A stretch of 64,000 bases of DNA, taken from contig NZ_JAPENY010000003.1 in the NCBI RefSeq assembly GCF_026341825.1, forward strand, positions 620,001 to 684,000, in the 5' to 3' direction. This document shows, piece after piece, positions 53,454-61,788 of this stretch (position 1 is the first letter of the stretch; every line of letters begins with the position of its first letter). A program made the translations under genes and the position numbers. The DNA comes from Streptomyces sp. NBC_00620 (GTDB taxonomy: Bacteria; Actinomycetota; Actinomycetes; Streptomycetales; Streptomycetaceae). The notes under the pieces are model-generated. The model searched no databases. It was not told where the DNA came from and worked only from the letters and a program-made list of their open reading frames with translations.

Positions 53454-55793
53454 TCAGCTCTGCCAAGCCACCTTGAACACCCACACGTGCTGCCCTGCCT
53501 TGCGGGCGGCCTCCGGTACGTCGATCACCAGCGAACCGTTGCTCACCGACCAGGTCAGAGGCCGGTGGTAGCCGAGCATGGTGACCTTGTCGCCGCTGCG
53601 GATCGGTACCGGCGCCTGGACGGTCAGCTTGCTGCCGGGCGCGGTGAGCGAGTGGATGTAGAAGGCCTTGTTCTGCTTGACCGTGAAGCGCAGGTCCTCG
53701 CCGAGCTCCGCCATCCGCGACCAGTACGTCGTGTCGTAGATCGCCTCGCCGTTGGTCTTCAGCCACCGGCCGGTCTCGCGCAGCCGGGTCTCCATGATCT
53801 CCGGGATGGTGCCGTCGGCACGCGGACCGATGTCGAGGAGGAAGTTGCCGTTCTTCGAGACGATGTCGACGAGGCTGTGCACGACCTCCTCCGTGGTCAT
53901 GTAGGCCTCGTCGGGAGTCGCCTTGTTGTAGCCGTAGCTGCGCGGGTCGAGGCCGCGGCTGGACTCCCACTTGGCGACGACGGTGTTGTCGTACGTCGTG
54001 TACTCGGGGGTCGTGAAGTCGTGGAAGCCGATCCCCGAGCGGTCGTTGACCGTCACCTCGTACGGCTTGCTCCTGTTCTTGCCGTGGTTGAAGTACTCGG
54101 CGAGTACCTCGATGCTGTCGTTCGCGCCACCGATGTCGCACCAGATCAGGGCCGGATCGTAGCCGTGGATCAGTTCCAGCATCTGCGGGGCCTGATAGTC
54201 CTTCACATAGTCCTTGCCCGCGGTGTATCCGGTGTAGGGAAGCGGCTCCAGGGTGTACGGGTTGCGCGGGGCGTGGCCCATCCACGGGTTGTCCGGGTTG
54301 AACCACTCGGGCATCGAGAAGTACAGGCCGCGTTTGAGCTCCGGCGTGAACTGCTTGGAGGCGTCGAAGAGTTCGCGGATCAGATCGCGCTTCGGCCCCA
54401 TCTTCACGGAGTTGCGGTCGGCGAACTTGGTGTCCCACAGCGCGAAGCCCTCATGGTGTTTCGAGGTCAGCACGTGGTACTCCGCGCCCGCGTCGCGGAA
54501 CAGCTCCACCCAGGCCCGCGGATTGAACTTCTCCGCCGTGAACATCGGGATGAAGTCGTCGTACGCGAAGTCCTCGCCGTACGTCTCCCGGTGATAGGCG
54601 TACACCTCGTTGTCGGGGCTCTCCATGTGGTTCCAGTACCACTCGGCGTACTGCTTGCCGACCGGCGACCAGGCGGGCACCGAGTAGACACCCCAGTGGA
54701 TGAAGATGCCGAACTTGGCGCGGTGGAACCAGTACGGCGCCTGATGACCCGTCAGTGAAGCTTCGGTGGTCTGGTAGTCGGGAACACCGAGGGTCAACTC
54801 GCGACTGCTCACGCCGACTTGCTCACCGCGCCCGCTGACGACCACCTTGCCGTCCTGCGCCGTTCCGGGTGCCGTGCCCACACGGTTGCGGATGCCGACA
54901 CGGACGCGCGCCTGCTCACCGGGGTCCAGCCGCGTCACCCGCGCGGGTTCGACGGTGCGGGCGCCCGGCACGTCGACGCCGACCGAGACGCGGTCACCGG
55001 CGAGGACGGCGACCGTGCCGGCGTTGACCACGGTGGCCTCCACACTCTGGGCCCCGCTCGACTCCAGGAGGGAGAAGGTGGAGTGCGCGTCACGCAGGGC
55101 CAACGCCCGCCCCTGGGCCGCCGGTTGAAGGGAGAGGGCGAAGACGTGCAGGGACGCCTTGTTCTCCTCGGCGGGGTTGGTGGTGGGCAGAGTGACGGCG
55201 ACAGCCTCGCGCACCGGGTCGATCCAGACCTCGGCCACGCCGATGCCGACGCGGTGCTCGTCCTTGCTGCCGTCAGGCGTGTAGCGGTACGCGGCCGACA
55301 GCGAGCCTCCCGCCGAGTACCAGTCCGAACCGCCGAGGCCCGCGGTCGTCGTGGAGCCGTCCGCGTAGTGCACGGTGGCCTTGCCCGACGGATTGCCGTA
55401 GCTGCCCGCCGTGAGGAACAGGGCGGACAGGTAGCTCCCCTTGGGCAGTTCGATGCGCTGACCGAGGGCGACCACGTTGTTCTTGGCGCCCGCCTCGGCG
55501 GACGGGAAGACAAAGGCGATGCCGTCCACCTCGACCGGGCCCGCCGGGAGTTCCTCACCGGGGAAGGTGTAGCCCGAGCCGTCGAAGTTCCCGCCACGGG
55601 CGGCGGCAGTGTCGATGGCATCGTTGTCGAAGTAGGCGTCGAGCGGCACGGGTATCGGGTCGGGGACGGGCACCCAGTCGCTCTGTCGCTCGTCCACCGT
55701 CAGCGCAGCGGCCGTGCCCGCGAGCGGAAGAGTGGCGGCTGCGGCGACCACGGCCGCGGCTCCCAGCACCTGACGTCTTGGATACGTACTCAT
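53454..55793 (-). CDS. Tat-exported alpha-L-fucosidase, GH29
   Basis: From ATG 55793 the 779-residue protein has a Tat signal (YPRRQVLGAAAVVA), an N-terminal beta-sandwich of about 300 residues with no catalytic motif (possible sugar-binding module), and a GH29 domain: AKFGIFIHWGVYSVPAW, AEYHVLTSKHHEGFALWD, and LIWCDIGGAND with nucleophile D553. The C-terminal domain begins near residue 690. It should release alpha-linked L-fucose outside the cell, including perhaps core fucose left on protein after GH85 action. Its promoter carries a different palindrome from the other two operons. Confidence 0.93.
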   Translation of the reverse strand: MSTYPRRQVLGAAAVVAAAATLPLAGTAAALTVDERQSDWVPVPDPIPVPLDAYFDNDAIDTAAARGGNFDGSGYTFPGEELPAGPVEVDGIAFVFPSAEAGAKNNVVALGQRIELPKGSYLSALFLTAGSYGNPSGKATVHYADGSTTTAGLGGSDWYSAGGSLSAAYRYTPDGSKDEHRVGIGVAEVWIDPVREAVAVTLPTTNPAEENKASLHVFALSLQPAAQGRALALRDAHSTFSLLESSGAQSVEATVVNAGTVAVLAGDRVSVGVDVPGARTVEPARVTRLDPGEQARVRVGIRNRVGTAPGTAQDGKVVVSGRGEQVGVSSRELTLGVPDYQTTEASLTGHQAPYWFHRAKFGIFIHWGVYSVPAWSPVGKQYAEWYWNHMESPDNEVYAYHRETYGEDFAYDDFIPMFTAEKFNPRAWVELFRDAGAEYHVLTSKHHEGFALWDTKFADRNSVKMGPKRDLIRELFDASKQFTPELKRGLYFSMPEWFNPDNPWMGHAPRNPYTLEPLPYTGYTAGKDYVKDYQAPQMLELIHGYDPALIWCDIGGANDSIEVLAEYFNHGKNRSKPYEVTVNDRSGIGFHDFTTPEYTTYDNTVVAKWESSRGLDPRSYGYNKATPDEAYMTTEEVVHSLVDIVSKNGNFLLDIGPRADGTIPEIMETRLRETGRWLKTNGEAIYDTTYWSRMAELGEDLRFTVKQNKAFYIHSLTAPGSKLTVQAPVPIRSGDKVTMLGYHRPLTWSVSNGSLVIDVPEAARKAGQHVWVFKVAWQS

Positions 55794-55806
55794 GGGGCGG
55801 CTCCCA

Positions 55807-55893
55807 ATCATCGGATGTCTGATGATCGAGCTGCCACCAAACCCTGTCAATGGGGCGCGCAGCGAAGGAAGTTGAGCGAGTGATCGGATGATC
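55807..55893. promoter_or_regulatory. Palindromic operator-like sites upstream of the fucosidase gene
   Basis: ATCATC (55807-55812) and GATGAT (55821-55826) form an inverted repeat 14 bases before the fucosidase start, with ATCGGATG in the left part. A second ATCGGATGAT-containing palindrome, GATCGGATGATC, lies at 55882-55893. The TCATCnGATGA type is seen with GntR-family regulators. No matching regulator gene adjoins it. Confidence 0.55.
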
Positions 55894-56040
55894 TCCCGTG
55901 TCGGCGAGGGTACCGGCCGCCGCCCGTGCGAAGTCCCGGAACACCGCCCCGGAGTTCCGGGGCCGCCGGCTCTCGACGTGACACCCCACCCCCGGGCAGA
56001 GTGCACCTCGTACTACTCACCAGTACACAAAGGAGCACCC

Positions 56041-57402
56041 GTGACCACCTGGGTCGGCCGGACCGCCGCCGAGATCGCCGCAGCCGTACGGGAGAAGCGG
56101 GTCACGCCCCGCGAGGTGGTGGCCGAACACCTCGCCCGGATCGAGCTGCTCGACGCCCGCGTCGGCGCCTTCCGGGCGCTGCGGGCGGAGGCGGCCCTCG
56201 CCGAGGCCGACGAGCTGGCCACGCGTGATCTCAGTGGGCTCCCTCTCGCGGGTGTGCCCGTGGCCGTCAAGGACAACCTCCCTGTACGCGGCGAGTCCAA
56301 CCGCAACGGAACCGCCGCCTCCTCCGACACTCCCGCCGACCACGACCATGTCACCGTGGCCCGGCTGCGCGCGGCGGGCGCGGTGGTCGTGGGTCTGACA
56401 AACGTGCCCGAGCTCTGTGTCTTCGGTACCACCGACGGAGTGCACGGCATCGCCCGCAACCCGTGGGACACCTCGCGCACGGCCGGCGGCTCCTCCGGCG
56501 GCAGCGCAGCCGCGGTGGCCGCCGGGATGGTGCCGATCGCGCTCGGCAACGACGGGATGGGCTCGCTGCGCATCCCGGCCGCCAACTGCGGTCTCGTCGG
56601 GCTGAAGCCGGGCCATGGCACGGTCCCGGCCGGCATCGGTCACGGCGACTGGTTCGGCATGTCGGAGAACGGGCCGCTGGCGACAACCGTCGAGGACGCG
56701 CGCCTGATGTTCGGGGTACTGGCCGGCACGGAGGCGGCCACCGAGGCCGTACGCCCCTCGGAGACCTCAAGCAAGGAAGTCCTCAAGGTGGCCGTCTCCG
56801 TACGCAGCCCTCTGGTCGGCGTACGGGTGACCCGTCCGTATACGGCCGCGGCCCGTGAGGCGGCAGAGCTGCTGGCCGGGGCAGGTCACCAGGTGCGGCG
56901 CGCCGACCCGCCGTACCCCCTCTGGCTGAGCACGACCTCGCTCGCGCACTGGACGGCGGGCACCGCCGTGGACGCCGAGGACCTCGACCCGCGCCTGCTC
57001 GCCCGGCGCACTCGCGTGCACGCCGCCTTGGGCCGCCGCTTCGTGAAGGGCGTTCGCGAAGGTGACCGTCGCGAACAACTGCGCAGGCGTCTGGAGCCGT
57101 TCTTCGCCGAGCACGACGTGCTGATCACGCCGGCGCTGGCCCGGCGGGGTCCCGCCGCGGCCGCCTGGCACAAGCGTGGCTGGCTGCGCAATCTGCTGGT
57201 CAACACGAACTACTCGCCGCTGACTCCGCCGTGGAACCTCACCGGCTGGCCCGCGATGTCGGTGCCGTTCGGCACACTGCCGGGCGGTGCCCCGTGCGCC
57301 GTACAACTTGTCGGCCGTCCCGGTTCCGAGCTCGATCTCCTCGCTCTGGCCGGTCAGTTGGAGGAACTGCACCCGTGGCGGCGTACGGCGTCGCTGGATT
57401 GA
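56041..57402 (+). CDS. Amidase-signature family hydrolase
   Basis: From GTG 56041, after AAAGGAG, the 453-residue protein has the Ser-cisSer-Lys set: K77 (GVPVAVKDNL), GGSSGGS (S151/S152) and the nucleophile S175 in NDGMGSLRIPAANC. It is about the usual length and lacks a GatCAB-specific neighbourhood, so it is a stand-alone amidase. The substrate is unknown. The gene ends one base from the convergent acetyltransferase. Confidence 0.92.
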   Translation: MTTWVGRTAAEIAAAVREKRVTPREVVAEHLARIELLDARVGAFRALRAEAALAEADELATRDLSGLPLAGVPVAVKDNLPVRGESNRNGTAASSDTPADHDHVTVARLRAAGAVVVGLTNVPELCVFGTTDGVHGIARNPWDTSRTAGGSSGGSAAAVAAGMVPIALGNDGMGSLRIPAANCGLVGLKPGHGTVPAGIGHGDWFGMSENGPLATTVEDARLMFGVLAGTEAATEAVRPSETSSKEVLKVAVSVRSPLVGVRVTRPYTAAAREAAELLAGAGHQVRRADPPYPLWLSTTSLAHWTAGTAVDAEDLDPRLLARRTRVHAALGRRFVKGVREGDRREQLRRRLEPFFAEHDVLITPALARRGPAAAAWHKRGWLRNLLVNTNYSPLTPPWNLTGWPAMSVPFGTLPGGAPCAVQLVGRPGSELDLLALAGQLEELHPWRRTASLD

Positions 57403-57403
57403 G

Positions 57404-57886
57404 TCACAGCGCCCGGTACATGATGTGCAGCCCCACCCGTCCGTGCCGGGGGTGCTCGTACGCGTCGGGCACGGTTCCCAGGATGGTGAAGCCGAGCGAA
57501 GTCCACAGTCCGACGGCCGGGTTGGTCTCCACGACGGCGTTGAACACCATGCCTCGGTAGCCGTCGGCCTTCGCCGTGGCGAGGACGTGCCCGGCGAGTG
57601 CGCGGCCGATGCCCCGCCCGCCGTGCTCGGGGTCGACCATGAATCCGGCGTTGGCGATCCGGTCGGCGGGGCCGCCGTAGTTGGGGGTGACGAAGGCCGA
57701 GCCGACGACGGCTCCGGTGGCGTCCTCTGCGACGTACACGCTCTTGCCCGGCGCCATCCACAGGGCGCGGGCCGCGTCCTCGGAGGTGTCCGGGTCCCAG
57801 GTGTAGGTCTCTCCGGCGGCGACGATCCGGTGCCAGAAAGGCCAGATCCGCGGCCAGTCGTCAGCCGCGGCTTCTCTGATCAGCAT
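57404..57886 (-). CDS. GNAT-family N-acetyltransferase (phosphinothricin acetyltransferase-like)
   Basis: The 160-residue protein begins MLIREAAADDWPRIWPFWHR and has the acetyl-CoA motif HGGRGIGRALAGHVL, then NAVVETNPAVGLWTSLGF and GRVGLHIMYRAL, the pattern of the Pat/Bar-like group. The acceptor is unknown; the family acetylates free amines of small molecules. The start codon lies inside a perfect 12-bp hairpin (57882-57912) with no visible ribosome binding site, so translation may be controlled. The gene follows the 57-residue peptide gene by 79 bases on the same strand. Confidence 0.9.
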   Translation of the reverse strand: MLIREAAADDWPRIWPFWHRIVAAGETYTWDPDTSEDAARALWMAPGKSVYVAEDATGAVVGSAFVTPNYGGPADRIANAGFMVDPEHGGRGIGRALAGHVLATAKADGYRGMVFNAVVETNPAVGLWTSLGFTILGTVPDAYEHPRHGRVGLHIMYRAL

Positions 57887-57912
57887 GGGCGTGAGTCTGG
57901 CACGCCCATGCT
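57882..57912. promoter_or_regulatory. Perfect 12-bp hairpin covering the acetyltransferase start codon
   Basis: AGCATGGGCGTG (57882-57893) pairs with CACGCCCATGCT (57901-57912) around a seven-base loop. On the minus strand the acetyltransferase ATG (57886-57884) is in the 3' arm. It may end the peptide-gene transcript or hide the start. Confidence 0.7.
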
Positions 57913-57965
57913 GTCAGGGTTCGCGATGGGTCCTGCCGGGGGGATCGCGATGAGTTCTGCCAGGG

Positions 57966-58139
57966 TCAGTCGACGCTGGGCAGGATGTGCGGCTCGGCGA
58001 GGTCGTCCTCGTAGCCCGCCAGGCGGATCGGGGCCGACCTGGCCCACACGTCGAGGCTGCCGAGCTTCTTCTCGGGCCGACGGCCCGCGCCCTCCGTGAG
58101 TTCACTGGGGCGTTGATCGCGATTCTTCTCCGGTGTCAC
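57966..58139 (-). CDS. 57-residue peptide of unknown function
   Basis: The gene has an excellent start: AAGGAG lies six bases before GTG 58139. The peptide is hydrophilic and charged in its first half (EKNRDQRPSELTEGAGRRPE). It has a distinctive second half (LDVWARSAPIRLAGYEDD, then EPHILPSVD) with one Trp, one Tyr and an acidic end. There is no signal peptide, membrane helix or cysteine. The leader-like start and aromatic/acidic core resemble precursor peptides that are modified after translation, but no maturase of a known class adjoins it. I do not recognise the family. Confidence 0.7.
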   Translation of the reverse strand: MTPEKNRDQRPSELTEGAGRRPEKKLGSLDVWARSAPIRLAGYEDDLAEPHILPSVD

Positions 58140-58630
58140 CGCGCACTCCTTATGTGTCGGGTCACCCTTGGGACGCACAAGGCCAGTCAACTGCCGGTCG
58201 CCTGACGTCCACTCGGGTCTGAGTCGAAGGCAGTTAGGGACGCGGTGGCGCCGGTAACTCGTGTGAGAGCAGGCCGTGATGACCGGCTTGTCCCGTGACG
58301 GACTGTGGGTGTGGGTGGAACCCCGTGTCGCTGTCCGTCCGGTACAGAGTAACCAAATGAGCGGGGGTCCGCTCGATGGGGCTGAAAAATCGAGGTAACT
58401 GTCTCGCGTCAATCAGCATCCACCAGGCCCCGATCTGCGGCGATTTGAAACATTACGCCCTCTTTACCGCCACCCATTCGGCTCAATACCGACTGTGGAT
58501 GGAGGGATGCCGGCGGCCATCACGGTCACGGCCGAACACGGTGCGCAGTTCAGATCCCGTTGGCCGATTCGCAAGAACGCCATGATCTGCTGATTCTCGG
58601 CAACGGCCTTTCTCGCGGGAGGACTGAAGC
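58140..58630. other. Divergent promoter region of lower G/C
   Basis: About 490 bases lie between the peptide gene (minus) and the HD-domain oxygenase gene (plus). The part from about 58340 to 58500 is clearly less G/C-rich than the surroundings. GGAAC at 58318-58322 with GTCC some 16 bases on could be an ECF-type promoter, but this is weak. No gene or RNA is supported. Confidence 0.5.
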
Positions 58631-59212
58631 ATGGAGCTGCGCAGCATCAAGGAGCTGATGGATCTGCTGCATGCCTGCCGGGGGGCCTGGGACACCCCGG
58701 ACCGCAGTGGCGACCCGGTCGACCTGCACGATCACGCCCTGCAGACCGCCGCGCTGCTGCGCCGCGGTCATCCCGCCGACAAGGAACTCCAGGTGGCGGG
58801 CCTGGTGCACGACATCGGTCACCTGCTCAGGCCGGGCGACGACGCCGGTCACGCCGACCACGCCGCCGACGCGGTGCGGCCGCTTCTCGGCGAACGGGTC
58901 TCCCACCTCGTACGACTGCATGTGCCGGCGAAGCGGTATCTGGCCACGGCCTCGCCGGGCCGCGGGCTGTCCGCGCAGAGCTCGCTGACCCTCACCGTGC
59001 AGGGCGGGGCGATGACGCCTCGGGAGGCGGCCGCGTTCGAGCGTGATCCGTTCGCCGAGGACGCGGTCACGCTGCGGCAGGCGGACGACGCGGGCAAGGT
59101 GGTCGGCCTCGACGCCGGGGTCCTGGAGGACTGGCGTACGGTGCTGGAGCTCGTGGCGGCCCAGCACTCACGGCAGGGGGCGGGGTATCGGCCCACAGGT
59201 CGGAGCTGGTGA
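58631..59212 (+). CDS. HD-domain oxygenase-like protein (PhnZ/MIOX-like family)
   Basis: From ATG 58631 (GGGAGG upstream) the 193-residue protein matches the PhnZ-type HD family: HDHALQTA (H35), GLVHDIGHLL (H60, D61, H64), a later His near 74-77, VRLHVPAKRYL (H97), LTVQGGAMT and RQADDAGKV (D142). These residues fit a mixed-valence di-iron site like that of PhnZ and myo-inositol oxygenase. PhnZ oxidatively cuts a hydroxy-phosphonate, but no phosphonate genes are nearby, and the substrate-gating tyrosine of PhnZ is not evident. The reaction is unknown. Confidence 0.82.
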   Translation: MELRSIKELMDLLHACRGAWDTPDRSGDPVDLHDHALQTAALLRRGHPADKELQVAGLVHDIGHLLRPGDDAGHADHAADAVRPLLGERVSHLVRLHVPAKRYLATASPGRGLSAQSSLTLTVQGGAMTPREAAAFERDPFAEDAVTLRQADDAGKVVGLDAGVLEDWRTVLELVAAQHSRQGAGYRPTGRSW

Positions 59213-59277
59213 CCGGCTGAGGCCTGTGACGGCCGACTGACCGTCGGCTGAGGGCTGTTGGCTGACGGCCCGTCATG

Positions 59278-59310
59278 AGACCGTACGCGGATGATGTCGC
59301 CGTACGGTCT
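59278..59310. promoter_or_regulatory. 10-bp hairpin with the SDR start codon in its loop
   Basis: AGACCGTACG (59278-59287) pairs perfectly with CGTACGGTCT (59301-59310). The 13-base loop contains the tandem ATG ATG at 59291-59296 that starts the SDR gene, and no Shine-Dalgarno sequence precedes it. Confidence 0.65.
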
Positions 59311-60145
59311 TGAGGGCAGGGCCGCCATCGTCACCGGGGCATCGCGCGGGATCGGACTTGCCGTCGCGGAGGCGCTCGCCGGAGCGGGGGCGCGGGTGTG
59401 CGTGACCGCTCGGGATCCGGACGCGGTGGCCCTGGCCGCCGAACGGCTCGGGGGTATCGGGCTCGCGGGTTCGGTCGCCGACCCCGTGCATCTGCGGGAG
59501 CTGACCGAGCTGACGCTGCGGGAGTTCGGGCGGATCGACGTCGTGGTGAACAACGCGGCGACCAACGAGCCGTACGGCCCCCTCATGGACGCCGATCCGG
59601 ACCGCTGGCGGAAGGCGTTCGAGGTCAATGTCGGGGCGCCGCTGCGGCTGGTGCAGTGCGCCTGGCGGGCGTGGATGTGCGAGCACGGCGGCACGGTCGT
59701 GAACGTCTGCACCGAGGGCGCGGGGCACGTCGGCCCCAACGTGGGGGCGTACGGCACCAGCAAGGCCGCCCTGCTGCACCTCACCCAGCAGTTGGCGGGC
59801 GAGCTGGCCCCCAAGGTGCGGGTCAACTCCGTCTCCCCCGGTCTCGTCCGTACCGAGATGGCCCGCTTCGTGTGGGAGCACGCCGAGGACGAGCTGGGGG
59901 CCGGCCTTCCGCTGGGCCGTATCGGGCGGCCCGAGGACATCGCGAGGGCGGTGACCTGGCTGGCCTCGGACGCGGCCGGCTGGATCACCGGTGCCGATCT
60001 GCTGGTCGACGGAGGGACCCGGGTCAGGGCCGCGTACACCGGCGCCCCCGACAGCCTGGCGGTGCAGGAGCGGCTGCGGACACGGGCACCCGGTGTCCAG
60101 GGGCCCTCCGCTCCGGCAGGTCCCCCCGGCTCGGCAGGACAATGA
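59291..60145 (+). CDS. Short-chain dehydrogenase/reductase
   Basis: The 284-residue SDR has TGASRGIG, VVNNAATNEP, AYGTSK and a C-terminal ADLLVDGGTRVRAAY end. The usual catalytic serine position reads NVCTEGAG, so Thr or Cys may replace Ser. Two adjacent ATG codons can start it; the first is used here. A Pro/Gly/Ala-rich tail of about 35 residues after the SDR core is unusual. It follows the HD-domain oxygenase gene by 78 bases on the same strand, so the two may act in one pathway. Confidence 0.88.
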   Translation: MMSPYGLEGRAAIVTGASRGIGLAVAEALAGAGARVCVTARDPDAVALAAERLGGIGLAGSVADPVHLRELTELTLREFGRIDVVVNNAATNEPYGPLMDADPDRWRKAFEVNVGAPLRLVQCAWRAWMCEHGGTVVNVCTEGAGHVGPNVGAYGTSKAALLHLTQQLAGELAPKVRVNSVSPGLVRTEMARFVWEHAEDELGAGLPLGRIGRPEDIARAVTWLASDAAGWITGADLLVDGGTRVRAAYTGAPDSLAVQERLRTRAPGVQGPSAPAGPPGSAGQ

Positions 60146-60162
60146 CCGCGACCGCGCGTTGA

Positions 60163-61773
60163 ATGGTGAACATGGGTGTTCGGCGACAGGCGAGAACCCA
60201 GAAAAGGACGGCGCTGATCGCAGCAGCCGTGGCCTCCCTGCTCTCCGCGAGCTATGCGGCCTCCGGTTCGGCCGCGGCAGCGGCTCCGCCGCCTCAGCCA
60301 CCCCCGCAGCTCACACAGGCGAAGGTGGACGACGCCGTCGCCACGCTAGACCGCGTCATCCAGGACGGCATGAAGAAGACCGGGGTCCCCGGCGTCGCCG
60401 TGGCCGTCGTCTACAAGGATCAGGTCGTCTACGTGAAGGGCTTCGGCGACCGTGAGGTCGGGCAGTCCGGAGCCGTCGACCCGGACACCGTCTTCGAGCT
60501 GGCGTCGCTGTCCAAGCCGCTGGCCTCGACCGTGGTCGCGGGCGCCGTCGGCGACAAGACGATCGGCTGGGACGACCCGGTGGCCGGAGAGCTGCCGCGC
60601 TTCGCGCTCAAGGACCCGTGGGTCACCGAGCACGTCACGGTCGCCGACCTCTTCTCGCACCGCAGCGGCCTGCCCGACCACTCCGGAGACCTCCTCGAAG
60701 ACCTCGGCTACGACCGGACGTACATCCTGGAGCATCTCAAGTACGAGCCGCTCTCGCCGTTCCGCGCCAGTTACGCGTACACCAACTTCGGAGTCACCGC
60801 CGCGGGCGAGGCGGTCGCGAACGCGAACGACACCACCTGGGAGAAGCTCTCCGAGGAAACGCTCTACGGCCCGGCCGGCATGAACTCCACCAGTTCCCTC
60901 TTCAGCGACTACGACCAGGCCAAGGACAAGGCAGTCACCCATGTGAAGGCCGCGGACGGCTCCTGGGACGCCAAGTACGTCCGTGACGCCGACGCCCAGT
61001 CGCCCGCGGGCGGTGCGAGTTCCACGGCCCGTGACATGGCCACCTGGATGCGGCTGCAACTCGCGAACGGCAAGCTCGGCGGCGAGCAGATCATCCCTGC
61101 CGACCCGCTGGAGCGCACCCACCTCCCCGAGATCGTCAGCAACCCCCCGCATGCCCCGGCGGGCCGCACCGGCTTCTACGGCCTCGGCTGGAACGTCAGT
61201 TACGACGACCAGGGCCGGCTGCGCCTGAGCCACTCCGGCGCCTTCGCACTCGGCGCGAACACCAACGTGTCGTTGCTGCCCGGCGAGGAGCTCGGCATCA
61301 CGGTGCTCACCAACGGAGAGCCCGTGGGGCTGGCCGACTCGGTCGCGCTCGACTTCTTCGACACCGCCCAGTACGGCAAGCCCACGGCCGACTGGCTCTC
61401 CCTGGCCGCACAGGTGTACCAGCAGGGAGAGGAGGCGGGCCGCTCCCCCACCGACTACACCAAGCCCCCCGAGGACGCGGCCGACGCCCAGCCCGACGAC
61501 ACGTACACGGGCACCTACGACAACGACTTCTACGGCCCGCTCACCGTCACGGCCGCGAAGAACGGTGAACTGACCATGAGCCTCGGTCCGAAACCGATGA
61601 CCTTCCGGCTCACGCACTTCGACGGCGACACGTTCAGCTTCGAAACGGTCGGCGAGAACGCGACCGGCCTGTCCGGCGTCACCTTCACCACCGACTCGGA
61701 CGGCGCGAAGGCGGGGAAGGTGACCATCGAGGCCTTCGACGAGAACGGCCTGGGCACCTTCACCCGCTCCTAG
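60163..61773 (+). CDS. Secreted serine hydrolase, class C beta-lactamase-like
   Basis: The 536-residue protein has a signal peptide (KRTALIAAAVASLLSASYAA), a Pro-rich spacer, and a beta-lactamase class C/esterase domain with S115-L-S-K118 and the YTN motif (Y206, N208), then SHSGAFALGAN near residue 360. A C-terminal domain of about 100 residues (DDTYTGTYDNDFYGPLTVTA) is of the DUF3471 type. Such proteins act as D-aminopeptidases, esterases or carboxypeptidases rather than true beta-lactamases. ATG 60163 and ATG 60172 are both possible starts; neither has a strong ribosome binding site. Confidence 0.92.
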   Translation: MVNMGVRRQARTQKRTALIAAAVASLLSASYAASGSAAAAAPPPQPPPQLTQAKVDDAVATLDRVIQDGMKKTGVPGVAVAVVYKDQVVYVKGFGDREVGQSGAVDPDTVFELASLSKPLASTVVAGAVGDKTIGWDDPVAGELPRFALKDPWVTEHVTVADLFSHRSGLPDHSGDLLEDLGYDRTYILEHLKYEPLSPFRASYAYTNFGVTAAGEAVANANDTTWEKLSEETLYGPAGMNSTSSLFSDYDQAKDKAVTHVKAADGSWDAKYVRDADAQSPAGGASSTARDMATWMRLQLANGKLGGEQIIPADPLERTHLPEIVSNPPHAPAGRTGFYGLGWNVSYDDQGRLRLSHSGAFALGANTNVSLLPGEELGITVLTNGEPVGLADSVALDFFDTAQYGKPTADWLSLAAQVYQQGEEAGRSPTDYTKPPEDAADAQPDDTYTGTYDNDFYGPLTVTAAKNGELTMSLGPKPMTFRLTHFDGDTFSFETVGENATGLSGVTFTTDSDGAKAGKVTIEAFDENGLGTFTRS

Positions 61774-61788
61774 GGCCTGTCCTGCCGT

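Noticed and set aside
60163..61773. Antibiotic-resistance beta-lactamase
   Set aside because: The SxxK and YxN motifs are general to class C-like hydrolases. The added DUF3471-type domain and the lack of close resemblance to AmpC argue for a peptidase or esterase role.
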